Part shown: positions 7,106 through 15,890 of the stretch, piece after piece
How positions within the stretch are numbered: position 1 is the first letter of the stretch
Layout: every line of letters begins with the position of its first letter
Assembly (NCBI GenBank): GCA_035380045.1
Contig: DAOSWM010000030.1
Location: 1-36,426, forward strand
Direction: 5' to 3'
Length of the DNA: 36,426 nucleotides
From: DAOSWM01 sp035380045
GTDB taxonomy: Bacteria; Bacteroidota; Bacteroidia; Bacteroidales; Tenuifilaceae
The notes under the pieces: model-generated
Databases searched by the model: none
What the model was told of the DNA's origin: nothing
What the model saw: the letters and a program-made list of their open reading frames with translations, nothing else
Translations under genes and position numbers: made by a program

Positions 7106-9789
7106 TATAGTTCCAACGTCATTTGTGAAGCTTTACCTGTATCGAAACTTGATTTATCAGGTGTCTTTTCTTCTTGTGAGCCATCTTCTGGCAGTCCATC
7201 ACTAATGATTTCACCTTCAAGATTACTCGGTTTATTTTCTTTCTGAAGAGGTTCAATGAATTCAACTTTCTTTATCTGGTAACTTGATACCCGTTTACCT
7301 TTCGCCTTAAACCCTTTTATCCCTATAAATTCCTCTACATCAATCTTCTCCGGATCTCTACTTGAGTTTTTCCCTCCAAATGTAACCTCAATGCAAGGAA
7401 ACTCATCGGTACTTATTTCGTTGAGGTACGATTTTCCTCCATTTGAAATAAAACTTTGAGGTTTTTCCGATGGTTCAATGGTGAAACGCTTGACATAGTG
7501 TAATTCCTGCTCACCATCGTAGTATGTTGCTGAGAAAACTTTCTCGGGAACATACTTTTCAATAAGCAGAACGTTGTCAGCAAAGTGTGTGGAAGGATCG
7601 AAGCCAGATAGGTAGTATTCACCATCCTTGTTAACTACCAACAATCTATCGCTCCCAAGAAACTCTCCTAAAAACTCGCCACGTCCATCATTGTTTAAGC
7701 GGAAAACATCCCAATCAAACCATACCTTAATTCCACCCAGTGTACTTCCAATAACCTCCTTTAGCTGGGTTTTATGAATGGCATATCGGGTAAAAATATT
7801 TCCCTGCGACTGTCTTCCTTTTATAGCCAGCTGGCTAAAATCGAGCTCCATAATGAGGTTACGAAGACGAGGACGAGGCTTGAGGAAAACTTTTAGAATT
7901 TCGGCTTCACCATTGGGGTTTGCGCTCATGTAAAGAATCTGCGTGCCTTCGGTTCCCTTTGTAATATCGTACTCCTTGTCTCTTGTGATGCCGGTAATCG
8001 CGCAACGTTTCATCATTATATCGCCGTTTCGTCCGTCACGGTATAGAACGTTGTATATGGTTCGGTTATCGTTGCGCTTGAAAACGTTAATGTGCAAAAT
8101 GCTTTTTCCAAAGAATGCTTTGTCTTGAACTTTGGTAATCATGTATTTACCGCTCTTTAGGAAGACAATCACCTCATCAATATCAGAACATTCGCAAATG
8201 TACTCGTCCTTCTTTAGGCCGGTGCCAAAGAAACCCTCATCGCGGTTAACGTAGAGTTTCTGGTTGGCCACAACCACTTTTGTTGCTTCAATGGTATCGA
8301 AGCTACGGAGCTCGGTTCTACGCTCACGGCCTTTCCCGTGCTTCTTCTTAATTTGCTGGTAGTAGTTTATTGTGTATGGAATAATGTTGGCTAGATGGTT
8401 CTTCACCTCCTCCATTTCGGCCTCAATGTTCTTAATATACTCATCGGCCTTCTTGGCATCGTACTTCGAAATACGCTTGATTTTTATCTCGGTCAGCTTA
8501 ACAATATCGTCGCGGGTAACTTCACGACGTAGAAGCTTCTTGAAAGGTTCCAGCTCCCTGTCGATGGTTTCAAGCACCGATTCCCAGGTTTCGCATTCCT
8601 CAATGCTTATGTAGATTCGGTTTTCAATGAAAATCTTCTCCAGTGAGGAAAGGTGCCAGTTTTCTTCCAGCTCGTTTAGCCTAATCTCCAGCTCGCGGGT
8701 AAGCAGGTGTCGGGTTCTGTCAACCGATGTTCGAAGAATCTCCTTAACCCCCATGAATCGAGGCTTGTTGTCGAAAATTATGCAGGAGTTGGGCGATATG
8801 GAAACTTCGCAATCAGTAAATGCGTAGAGCGCATCGATGGTTTTATCGGGCGAAACGTCGGCCGGAAGGTGAATGAGAATTTCCACATTCTCAGCCGTGT
8901 TATCGTCAATTTTTCGAATTTTTATTTTGCCCTTATCGTTCGCCTTAATAATTGAATCGATTAGAGAAGTGGTATTCTTTCCGAAGGGCAAATCGGTAAT
9001 AGCAAGGGTTTTGCGGTCAACTCTCTGGATTCTGGCACGAACCTTTACCGCTCCGCCACGCAGCCCATCGTTATAGCGGGAGCAGTCGGCCAGCCCGCCA
9101 GTTGGGAAATCGGGGTAAAGTTCAAAATCCTTACCTTTCAGGTAAGAAATTGCTGCATCAATTAGCTCGATGAAGTTGTGTGGAAGAATTTTGGACGCAA
9201 GTCCTACCGCAATACCTTCAACTCCCTGTGAAAGGAGAAGAGGAAACTTAACGGGAAGGGTCACGGGTTCCTGGTTCCTGCCATCGTAGCTGCTCATCCA
9301 CTCGGTGGTTTTCGGGTTAAAAACAACATCGAGCGCAAATTTCGACAAGCGAGCTTCAATGTAACGAGGAGCAGCGGCACTGTCGCCAGTTAGAATATTC
9401 CCCCAGTTTCCCTGGTTGTCAATTAGCAAATCTTTCTGCCCGAGCTGAACAAGGGCATCGCCAATGGAAGCGTCACCGTGGGGATGGTACTGCATGGTGT
9501 AACCAATAATGTTGGCAACCTTATTGTACCGTCCGTCGTCCAAACGTTTCATTGCATGGAGTATGCGACGCTGAACTGGTTTTAACCCATCGTCGAGGTG
9601 CGGAACGGCACGCTCCAGAATTACGTACGAAGCGTAATCGAGGAACCACTCCTTGTACATACCGGTGATATGAACTTTTTTTGCCGATTCGCTGGTTAGG
9701 CGGGCATAACGGTCGTGCTCTTCGGGCGAAGTTTTACGATTATCGTTTCCGTTCAACAGTGCTTCCGCTTCAAAATCTTCGAAACTCAT
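7105..9789 (-). CDS. parC: DNA topoisomerase IV subunit A
   Basis: This 894-residue protein is the DNA-breaking subunit of topoisomerase IV, which unlinks daughter chromosomes. The winged-helix/tower core begins near residue 45 (MYKEWFLDYASYVILERAVP). YHPHGDASIGDAL (101-113) is the quinolone-resistance region, and AAPRYIEARLS carries the active tyrosine Y143. The long middle holds the coiled-coil gate (about 360-480), and the C-terminal half forms a beta-pinwheel-like DNA-wrapping domain. The last 60 residues are acidic and low-complexity, ending MTLEL. I call it ParC rather than GyrA because it sits 37 bases after a 636-residue ParE-type B subunit and lacks an obvious GyrA-box. The length is typical for the phylum. 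Confidence 0.93.
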   Translation of the reverse strand: MSFEDFEAEALLNGNDNRKTSPEEHDRYARLTSESAKKVHITGMYKEWFLDYASYVILERAVPHLDDGLKPVQRRILHAMKRLDDGRYNKVANIIGYTMQYHPHGDASIGDALVQLGQKDLLIDNQGNWGNILTGDSAAAPRYIEARLSKFALDVVFNPKTTEWMSSYDGRNQEPVTLPVKFPLLLSQGVEGIAVGLASKILPHNFIELIDAAISYLKGKDFELYPDFPTGGLADCSRYNDGLRGGAVKVRARIQRVDRKTLAITDLPFGKNTTSLIDSIIKANDKGKIKIRKIDDNTAENVEILIHLPADVSPDKTIDALYAFTDCEVSISPNSCIIFDNKPRFMGVKEILRTSVDRTRHLLTRELEIRLNELEENWHLSSLEKIFIENRIYISIEECETWESVLETIDRELEPFKKLLRREVTRDDIVKLTEIKIKRISKYDAKKADEYIKNIEAEMEEVKNHLANIIPYTINYYQQIKKKHGKGRERRTELRSFDTIEATKVVVANQKLYVNRDEGFFGTGLKKDEYICECSDIDEVIVFLKSGKYMITKVQDKAFFGKSILHINVFKRNDNRTIYNVLYRDGRNGDIMMKRCAITGITRDKEYDITKGTEGTQILYMSANPNGEAEILKVFLKPRPRLRNLIMELDFSQLAIKGRQSQGNIFTRYAIHKTQLKEVIGSTLGGIKVWFDWDVFRLNNDGRGEFLGEFLGSDRLLVVNKDGEYYLSGFDPSTHFADNVLLIEKYVPEKVFSATYYDGEQELHYVKRFTIEPSEKPQSFISNGGKSYLNEISTDEFPCIEVTFGGKNSSRDPEKIDVEEFIGIKGFKAKGKRVSSYQIKKVEFIEPLQKENKPSNLEGEIISDGLPEDGSQEEKTPDKSSFDTGKASQMTLEL

Positions 9790-9826
9790 CTATTTCCGTA
9801 GTAAAGTCAATTTCAATAAAAAACAA

Positions 9827-11737
9827 TTAAGCAACAGCAGTTTCTTTTAGCTGTTCTGCCTGTTCGTTGGTTTCTTCCAACTCAAGAATATCGTCCATCT
9901 CACTCTCAATAATTTCCTCATCAACTTTAAGGTTTTCAATAATGAATTCTTGACGTTCAGGAGTATTTTTCCCCATGTAGAATGAGAGTAGATCGGGGAT
10001 TGTATCGTGTGAGGAGATACGAACCGGATCAAGCCTTATATCCTTGCCAATAAAGTGTTTAAACTCATCGGGCGAGATTTCACCAAGTCCCTTAAAACGA
10101 GTGATTTCAGGGTTTGGTCCCAGCTCCTTTATGGCGTTCTCTTTTTCCTCGGGTGAGTAGCAGTAGCTGGTTTTCTTCTTATTTCTAACCCTGAAAAGTG
10201 GAGTTTGTAGGATGAATAGGTGTTCCTGACGAATCAGGTCGGGGAAAAATTGTAGGAAGAAAGTTATGAGAAGCAGCCGAATGTGCATACCGTCAACATC
10301 GGCATCGGTTGCAATTACAACCTTATTGTAACGAACGTTTTCAATATCCTCCTCAATGTTTAGGGCTGCTTGAAGCAGGTTAAACTCCTCGTTCTCGTAC
10401 ACAATTTTTTTCGACAAACCGTAGCTGTTAAGCGGTTTTCCTTTGAGCGAGAAAACGGCCTGTGTGTTCACATCGCGACTTTTAGTTATGGAACCGCTGG
10501 CCGAGTCGCCCTCGGTTATGAAGAGAGTTGTTTCGTTAGCGCGCTCATTCTTATCGTTATAGTGAATGCGGCAGTCGCGCAGCTTGCGGTTGTGAAGGTT
10601 TGCCTTCTTTGCCCGTTCGCGGGCAAGTTTTTGAATCCCTGAGATTGCTTTCCGCTCTTTTTCTGATTCAAGTATTTTATGAAGAATTGCATTTGCAGAA
10701 TCGGGATTTTTATGCAGGTAGTTGTCGAGCGTATTCTTTACAAAATCGAGAATATACTGACGAACCGTTGGGCCTTCTGGCCCCATATCTCTGCTACCCA
10801 GTTTAGTTTTTGTTTGGCTCTCGAAAACCGGCTCCTCAACCCGAATGCTAATGGCAGCAATTATTGAGGTTCTGATATCGGATGCGTCGAAATCCTTCTT
10901 GTAGAATTCGCGAATAGTTCTAACAAACGCTTCCCTGAAAGCTGTAAGATGAGTTCCTCCCTGGGTTGTGTGCTGCCCGTTTACAAACGCGTAGTAATCC
11001 TCACCGTAGCCGTTCCCGTGGGTAATTGCGACCTCAATATCGTTGTCCGTTAAATGTATGGGTGGATAGAGTTCCTGTCCTGAAAGTTGCTCATTGAGCA
11101 GATCGAGCAGCCCGTTCCTTGAGACGTATGGAGTTCCGTTGAACCTGATTGTAAGCCCTTTGTTGAGGTAAGTGTAGTTACGCACCATGTTCTCGATGTA
11201 CTCCTGCTGAAAATCGAATTTCCCAAACAGGGTTTCGTCGGGCAGGAACTCAACGTAGGTTCCGTTGGCTTCCTTCAGGTTTTCAAAATCTTCCTGGTTA
11301 ACAATTTTGCCGCAGCTATACTCTACCAGCTTCGATTTTCCTTCGCGGAAACTTTGAATGCGGAATGATGACGATAGTGCGTTTACGGCTTTGATACCCA
11401 CACCGTTGAGACCAACCGATTTCTTAAAAACTTTGGAATCGTACTTGGCGCCGGTGTTGATTTTTGATGAAACATCAACCAGCTTCCCAAGCGGAATTCC
11501 GCGGCCATAGTCGCGAACAGTTACGTGCTTTTCGTTCACGTTAAGCTCAATGGTTTTCCCATTGCCCATAATAAACTCATCCACAGAGTTGTCGAACACT
11601 TCCTTAAGAAGCACGTAAACTCCATCATCGGGCTGTGAACCATCGCCCAACTTGCCAACATACATTCCCGGCCGCAGGCGAATGTGCTCGTGCGACTCAA
11701 GCGTTCTGATACTGTCTTCTGAATACGTTCCGTCCAT
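9827..11737 (-). CDS. parE: DNA topoisomerase IV subunit B
   Basis: This 636-residue protein is the ATPase subunit of topoisomerase IV. The GHKL ATPase fold shows KEVFDNSVDE (E46, N50), DYGRGIP (76-82) and the lid GLNGVGIKAVNA (109-120). The transducer domain has the QTKTKLG loop lysines (309-314). The TOPRIM domain shows ITEGDSASG (408-415) with the catalytic Glu, and DADVDGMH (478-485) with the metal-binding aspartates. The length fits ParE; GyrB is usually longer. The order parE then parC on the minus strand, with 37 bases between them, marks an operon. The ATG at 11737 is preceded by a GGGAAGA-like stretch. A -7 box (TACTTTTG at 11762-11769) lies 25 bases upstream. Confidence 0.94.
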   Translation of the reverse strand: MDGTYSEDSIRTLESHEHIRLRPGMYVGKLGDGSQPDDGVYVLLKEVFDNSVDEFIMGNGKTIELNVNEKHVTVRDYGRGIPLGKLVDVSSKINTGAKYDSKVFKKSVGLNGVGIKAVNALSSSFRIQSFREGKSKLVEYSCGKIVNQEDFENLKEANGTYVEFLPDETLFGKFDFQQEYIENMVRNYTYLNKGLTIRFNGTPYVSRNGLLDLLNEQLSGQELYPPIHLTDNDIEVAITHGNGYGEDYYAFVNGQHTTQGGTHLTAFREAFVRTIREFYKKDFDASDIRTSIIAAISIRVEEPVFESQTKTKLGSRDMGPEGPTVRQYILDFVKNTLDNYLHKNPDSANAILHKILESEKERKAISGIQKLARERAKKANLHNRKLRDCRIHYNDKNERANETTLFITEGDSASGSITKSRDVNTQAVFSLKGKPLNSYGLSKKIVYENEEFNLLQAALNIEEDIENVRYNKVVIATDADVDGMHIRLLLITFFLQFFPDLIRQEHLFILQTPLFRVRNKKKTSYCYSPEEKENAIKELGPNPEITRFKGLGEISPDEFKHFIGKDIRLDPVRISSHDTIPDLLSFYMGKNTPERQEFIIENLKVDEEIIESEMDDILELEETNEQAEQLKETAVA

Positions 11738-11761
11738 ATATAATCTTCCCTAAGTAACCCA

Positions 11762-11769
11762 CAAAAGTA
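11762..11769 (-). promoter_or_regulatory. Candidate -7 box of the parE-parC operon
   Basis: On the minus strand this reads TACTTTTG, a full match to TAnnTTTG. No TTG is found at the expected distance upstream, so the -33 element is weak. It would start transcription about 18 bases before the parE ATG. Confidence 0.4.
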
Positions 11770-11833
11770 GCAATAAATTCTGCGTGGCGGAAAAGAGTTT
11801 ATCAACAGGTAATGAACAGGGGCGAAGAGGGGA

Positions 11834-11875
11834 ATGATGAATGTAAAATGATGAATGTAAAATGTTGATTGCAAA
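11834..11875. repeat. Three tandem copies of a 14-base unit
   Basis: ATGATGAATGTAAA occurs twice without gap (11834-11847, 11848-11861), followed by a diverged third copy ATGTTGATTGCAAA (11862-11875). It lies in the 224-base spacer between the CotH gene and parE, upstream of the parE -7 box. Function unknown; it may be slippage-prone or serve as repeated protein-binding sites. Confidence 0.8.
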
Positions 11876-11880
11876 ATGGA

Positions 11881-11915
11881 AAAAGAAAACGTTTGGGAGG
11901 ATTCATTTACCAAAC
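11881..11915 (-). terminator. Possible weak terminator after CotH gene
   Basis: On the minus strand GTTTGG and CCAAAC form a 6-bp stem with a 13-base loop, followed by a GTTTTCTTTTT run. The stem is short and the loop large, so this is only a possible terminator for the CotH-family gene. Confidence 0.35.
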
Positions 11916-11961
11916 TCCTGCCGTTAGAAAAGAAAAAGAAATAAAATTCAAATAGTTCCTT

Positions 11962-14900
11962 CTACCTAGAAATAATTAATTTCTTAATAACAATTCCATT
12001 CTCAGTAATAATTCGAACTACGTAAAGTCCTTTAGGTAACGTAGAAACATCCGTAATCACCTCCTTTGAATCAGTTGGCTGGGTGTGGATAATGCTACCC
12101 ATAGAATTTACAAGTTGGATTTGTTTGATTCTGCTGTCAGCAGCAATTCTCAGGTTATCCTTCGCAGGATTTGGGTAAAGTAAAACTTTGATTTCCTGAG
12201 CGAAGAAATTGGTGCCAGTTGATTCCACAAACGATGCATGAATTGTGTGGTTCTGAGAAACTGCGCTGAAGGTGAAACTTCCAGTTCCATTGGTAGAAAT
12301 ATCAACATCGCTTAGAACGCTTTCGCCATCGACGAGCACATCGGTAATTTCCTCCCCGCTATCGGGTATTATTGAAAAAATTCTACTTGCTCCCTGGTAA
12401 ACGCCAATATTTCCAGCAGGTACAATTGTTCCATTTTCGGATGCCGATGCGAATATTGAGTATGCGTTAAGCGCAGCTCCATCGATGCTGATGTTGTTGA
12501 ATGTAACCCTATCTCCTTCGTCGGCTGTTAGGTTATTGCCGCTAAAGCGAATTCGGGTTTTGAAGTTGGGATTGTTTTCAACGCCGGCAACTCCTGTGAA
12601 ATCAACTTCAACAACTTGATAGCTGCCTGAGATGCTGTAGCTTGATGTTACTCCGCTGGTTGACCAGCTGGGCTCTCCGTCGGCAATTGAATAATCGATT
12701 CGAAGGCCTGATGCGGCTCCTTCGTCCATTACCGCAAATTTTAGAACAATATCTTCAAAACCATTTGTTGGAACATCAAGAATAATGGTGTTTTCGCCAC
12801 CATTGCCCGAGAAGGGCTGCTTAATCTGAATAGCTCGCATTTCAGACTCACTGTAAGGAATTCCGTTATTCCCTTCGGGTCTGTAGTTCAAATTTGTTGG
12901 ATTGTTGCGTCGTTCCATCGATGCCTTACGCCAGCTCGGATCGCTGCTGTTAAACGGGTACCCATTGAGCGCAGAATGGAAATTCAGCGTAGCCAATTCG
13001 TTAATATCGTAGGTAGCATCGATGGTTTCGAGCGGTTTATCGTTAGGAATGTTGGTTCCAAAGAACCAGTAGTGAATAAGCATTGGATTGTCAACTTTCG
13101 TAAAGTGGGCAATGGCTTCAATATCGCCGGAAAGGTTTACGGTAATTTTTGAATTTGTTGAACTTGAAGCACCTTCCCAGTGGCTAAACTGGTATCCTGG
13201 TTGGGGAATTGCTTCCAGCTCAATTGGAATTCCCTTGAAGTATTGTCCTGTCCATGGATAAGGATGAGAGGAAACTCCCATGGTGCGGGGGTTAATGTCA
13301 ATTGAGTTTATTTTAACATGGCCGTGAATTTCGTTTGAAACGTTGATCGTTACGTAAACTTCGCTTGATAAACTGAACTTTTGCTTTATATGCTGACGTT
13401 GGTAAGCAGGCCTTTGGGCAGCAAAATCTCTGAGAACATCAACGTTACTGTGCCACTCGGTCATTGATGTTGGGCGTCGCCAGCGATTTACATGCTCCTG
13501 CATTTCGGGCTCAAGAATTCCGCTAATTGAATCGATTACAGAAAGAACATGATCGTAGCTGAAGGTTGTGTTTAGCAAATCGCAGTAGCGATTTATAAAC
13601 TTGTGCTTAAATTCTTGGTTTTCCAGTAGTTTTCGAATAAGGAAGGTTGACCACGATGGGTTTGGCCATCCGGGTCCGTCGGGTTCAGTTGCCATGGCCA
13701 AAGTATTGTGCGCAGCGCCCTCCTCAATTCCCGGAACGTAGTAGAATGGAAGTAAAAATCCAAAATCTGTATCGAGAATCATCCACCGCCAGCGACCATC
13801 CAAGCCAACGGGAGCATCGGGATCGTAACCATCGCGAAGATATTTCCAGTACAACGTGTTGTTACCCGGCCAATCGGTGTTCATGGAGTAAATGTGGATG
13901 AGCTCATAGTCAATAAAACTTTCCACATCCATCATGCTTACTACGTTCTGGTAGTTTGCGCTGTTCGACATGCTGTTGGAGTTGATGTAGCTTAGCATGC
14001 TGTTGTACTGATCGACACCCGCATAATTTCCAAACTTGTACTCGGAGTTGTTCTGCATAATCGTCATCTCATCCTCATCAATTCCGTAGTGCGATTCGAT
14101 GTAGTTCTCCTCGTACTTATCGCGAACATTGTGGATTCCCCAGTATTCACCGTTGATAAAAAGAATGGATGGAAAGTAGTGTTGCGTTTCAACGCTAAAA
14201 TCCTTTGCCAGGTACTGAATGAACCCATCGCGGAAAACTGCCCAATCCCAGTCGTTCCCTGAATTCCGGAGGATGAAACGCTTGTATTTTTCAACCGGTT
14301 TGTTGCTGAAGAGCGGATACTTAATCCAGCTGTTACCGTACTCGCTGCGGGCGCAAACACGAATCGATTTTCGTGGACGGCTTCGGGTTGTATTCCCGTT
14401 TAGCTGAATACCGATATCCTCCTTAAAACCTAACTTGCCACCAGTTTCGAAGAAGCTTAGGTTTGCCGGACGCTCCCATTCGATGCCTTCCTGAAACATG
14501 TTGTCGTAGTACCCGGGAACGTAAATTCCAATCTCATCGTCGAAAAGATTATCGCGATGGGTTGCTAAAGAAAAGTACGGAAGGGTATATCGGCTTGACC
14601 CTTCGCTATCGACAATATATGAGTATGTGTAAGTTTTTGCTTCGGGAGCATCGGGGTGAATAACCTTTGCACGAACCACGTTAATTTTAAAAACTTCGCC
14701 CAGCGGCGGTTGCCAACCCTCATAGTACGGAGGACCCGGATTATCGTCGTAGTTTGTCGGAATCATCGAAATATCGTTGGGTTCACCCTCACGACTTTCG
14801 ATAACAATTGGCGACTGGTATAACGTTGAGTTCACGTTGGGTTCAGAACCATCGAGCGTGTAGTATACTTTAGCTCCAGCGTCGGGAGTTGAAATTGTGA

Positions 14901-15474
14901 GAGAAAATGGACTTTCGTACACCCCATCGGGATGTGAGAAAACGGGGGGAGAAAGTAGAACGCTGTAGCCGGGTCCGATATTCTCGCTTCCCGGTGTGGC
15001 CTGAACAAAAAACCGCCAATCGCCAGTTCCGTTTGGATATTTTCCGTAGGAATAATCCGTAGGAACGTCAACTGAAGGGAATTCATCAACGAGATTTCCG
15101 TCGGGATCGGTTAAGTAAATTGTTTCACCCGAAGCGTTTACGTTGAAATTTGTGTGAAAAGGTTGTCCGACAATATTCCGGTCTTTTCCAGAAGCCCAAA
15201 CCAGCATGTATTCGCCAGGTTGAATGGAGATACTTGGGAAAGTCCATTTGTATGGGGCCAGCTCATCGTCGGAAATTCCGTAACCGTTGAGATTAATTGC
15301 GGTTTGTCCGAAGTTGAATATCTCAATCCAATCCTCAAAGTCGCCCTCCTCATCGGCAAGCACAGCTGTGTTTGATGGCATAACCTCGTTTATGGCCAAA
15401 TTCTGCGAGAAAGTATCTACGGAGAATTGAAGGAATAAAGTTGTTATTATGAAGAATAGTAGATATTTTCTCAT
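11962..15474 (-). CDS. Large secreted CotH-kinase family protein, T9SS cargo
   Basis: This 1170-residue protein starts with a signal peptide (1-23). Domains in order: a lamin-tail domain (about 25-165), a chitobiase/hexosaminidase C-terminal-like domain (about 175-285, with VYYTLDGSEP), and a CotH kinase domain (about 295-720). CotH hallmarks are FINGEYWGIHNVRDKY (439-454), the NTDWPGNNTLYWK segment (532-544) and WMILDTDFGF (564-573), with D568/D570 as likely metal-binding aspartates. A divergent InlB-type repeat, a jelly-roll-like region and a second InlB-type repeat follow. The last 75 residues (YPNPAKDNLRI ... KKLIISR) are a type A T9SS sorting tail. CotH enzymes phosphorylate proteins; the target here is unknown, and the lamin-tail and chitobiase-like modules suggest surface or carbohydrate binding. 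It is predicted to be secreted or anchored at the cell surface. It diverges from the DUF3795 gene. Confidence 0.9.
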   Translation of the reverse strand: MRKYLLFFIITTLFLQFSVDTFSQNLAINEVMPSNTAVLADEEGDFEDWIEIFNFGQTAINLNGYGISDDELAPYKWTFPSISIQPGEYMLVWASGKDRNIVGQPFHTNFNVNASGETIYLTDPDGNLVDEFPSVDVPTDYSYGKYPNGTGDWRFFVQATPGSENIGPGYSVLLSPPVFSHPDGVYESPFSLTISTPDAGAKVYYTLDGSEPNVNSTLYQSPIVIESREGEPNDISMIPTNYDDNPGPPYYEGWQPPLGEVFKINVVRAKVIHPDAPEAKTYTYSYIVDSEGSSRYTLPYFSLATHRDNLFDDEIGIYVPGYYDNMFQEGIEWERPANLSFFETGGKLGFKEDIGIQLNGNTTRSRPRKSIRVCARSEYGNSWIKYPLFSNKPVEKYKRFILRNSGNDWDWAVFRDGFIQYLAKDFSVETQHYFPSILFINGEYWGIHNVRDKYEENYIESHYGIDEDEMTIMQNNSEYKFGNYAGVDQYNSMLSYINSNSMSNSANYQNVVSMMDVESFIDYELIHIYSMNTDWPGNNTLYWKYLRDGYDPDAPVGLDGRWRWMILDTDFGFLLPFYYVPGIEEGAAHNTLAMATEPDGPGWPNPSWSTFLIRKLLENQEFKHKFINRYCDLLNTTFSYDHVLSVIDSISGILEPEMQEHVNRWRRPTSMTEWHSNVDVLRDFAAQRPAYQRQHIKQKFSLSSEVYVTINVSNEIHGHVKINSIDINPRTMGVSSHPYPWTGQYFKGIPIELEAIPQPGYQFSHWEGASSSTNSKITVNLSGDIEAIAHFTKVDNPMLIHYWFFGTNIPNDKPLETIDATYDINELATLNFHSALNGYPFNSSDPSWRKASMERRNNPTNLNYRPEGNNGIPYSESEMRAIQIKQPFSGNGGENTIILDVPTNGFEDIVLKFAVMDEGAASGLRIDYSIADGEPSWSTSGVTSSYSISGSYQVVEVDFTGVAGVENNPNFKTRIRFSGNNLTADEGDRVTFNNISIDGAALNAYSIFASASENGTIVPAGNIGVYQGASRIFSIIPDSGEEITDVLVDGESVLSDVDISTNGTGSFTFSAVSQNHTIHASFVESTGTNFFAQEIKVLLYPNPAKDNLRIAADSRIKQIQLVNSMGSIIHTQPTDSKEVITDVSTLPKGLYVVRIITENGIVIKKLIISR

Positions 15475-15505
15475 GTTCTTGCCGGGTTTAATTAGAAAAG
15501 AGAAA

Positions 15506-15513
15506 CAAAGTTA
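15506..15513 (-). promoter_or_regulatory. Candidate -7 box of the CotH gene
   Basis: Read on the minus strand this is TAACTTTG, a perfect TAnnTTTG box, 32 bases before the ATG at 15474. No good TTG lies at the usual distance. It is back to back with the promoter of the DUF3795 gene. Confidence 0.4.
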
Positions 15514-15532
15514 CCGAAAATTAGGAAAAACA

Positions 15533-15562
15533 TTGTAATCAATACAAAATGATGTAACTTTA
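15533..15562 (+). promoter_or_regulatory. Bacteroidota-type promoter of the DUF3795 gene
   Basis: TTG (15533-15535), exactly 19 bases, then TAACTTTA (15555-15562) match TTG-N19-TAnnTTTG except for the last base. It overlaps an in-frame ATG at 15562, which argues that translation really starts at the later ATG at 15601. Confidence 0.6.
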
Positions 15563-15600
15563 TGATAATCAAAATTAGTGCCAACTTAAACATAGAAAAA

Positions 15601-15888
15601 ATGGAACTTTCGGCTTGCGGACTAAGCTGTGTTGAATGCCCCTTCCATGGGAAGGAATGCCCGGGTTGTTACCTTGTGGAAGGCAAAACGTTCTGGGCTC
15701 TTGAAGCTATGCCAAATAAAATTTGCCCGATTTTTGATTGCTCGGTAAATCGACGACTTTTCAAAAATTGTGGCGAATGCAACGAGCTTCCCTGTAAAGT
15801 TTTCACAGAGTTAAAAGACCCCAACGTTTCTGATTTGGACCATGAACTTTCGGTACAAAAAAGAGTTCTGCTCCTAAAATCAAAATAG
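15601..15888 (+). CDS. DUF3795 family cysteine-rich protein
   Basis: This 95-residue protein has the cysteine pattern of the DUF3795 family: CGLSCVECPFHGKECPGC near the N-terminus, then CPIFDC and CGECNELPC. These 11-12 cysteines suggest binding of zinc or an iron-sulfur cluster; the family's function is unknown. I choose the ATG at 15601, because an upstream in-frame ATG (15562) overlaps the promoter box and the family begins with the MELSACGLSC-type start. It has no signal peptide and is probably cytoplasmic. It diverges from the CotH gene and converges, with two bases between stop codons, with the large permease gene; no terminator hairpin fits in that gap. Confidence 0.85.
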   Translation: MELSACGLSCVECPFHGKECPGCYLVEGKTFWALEAMPNKICPIFDCSVNRRLFKNCGECNELPCKVFTELKDPNVSDLDHELSVQKRVLLLKSK

Positions 15889-15890
15889 AC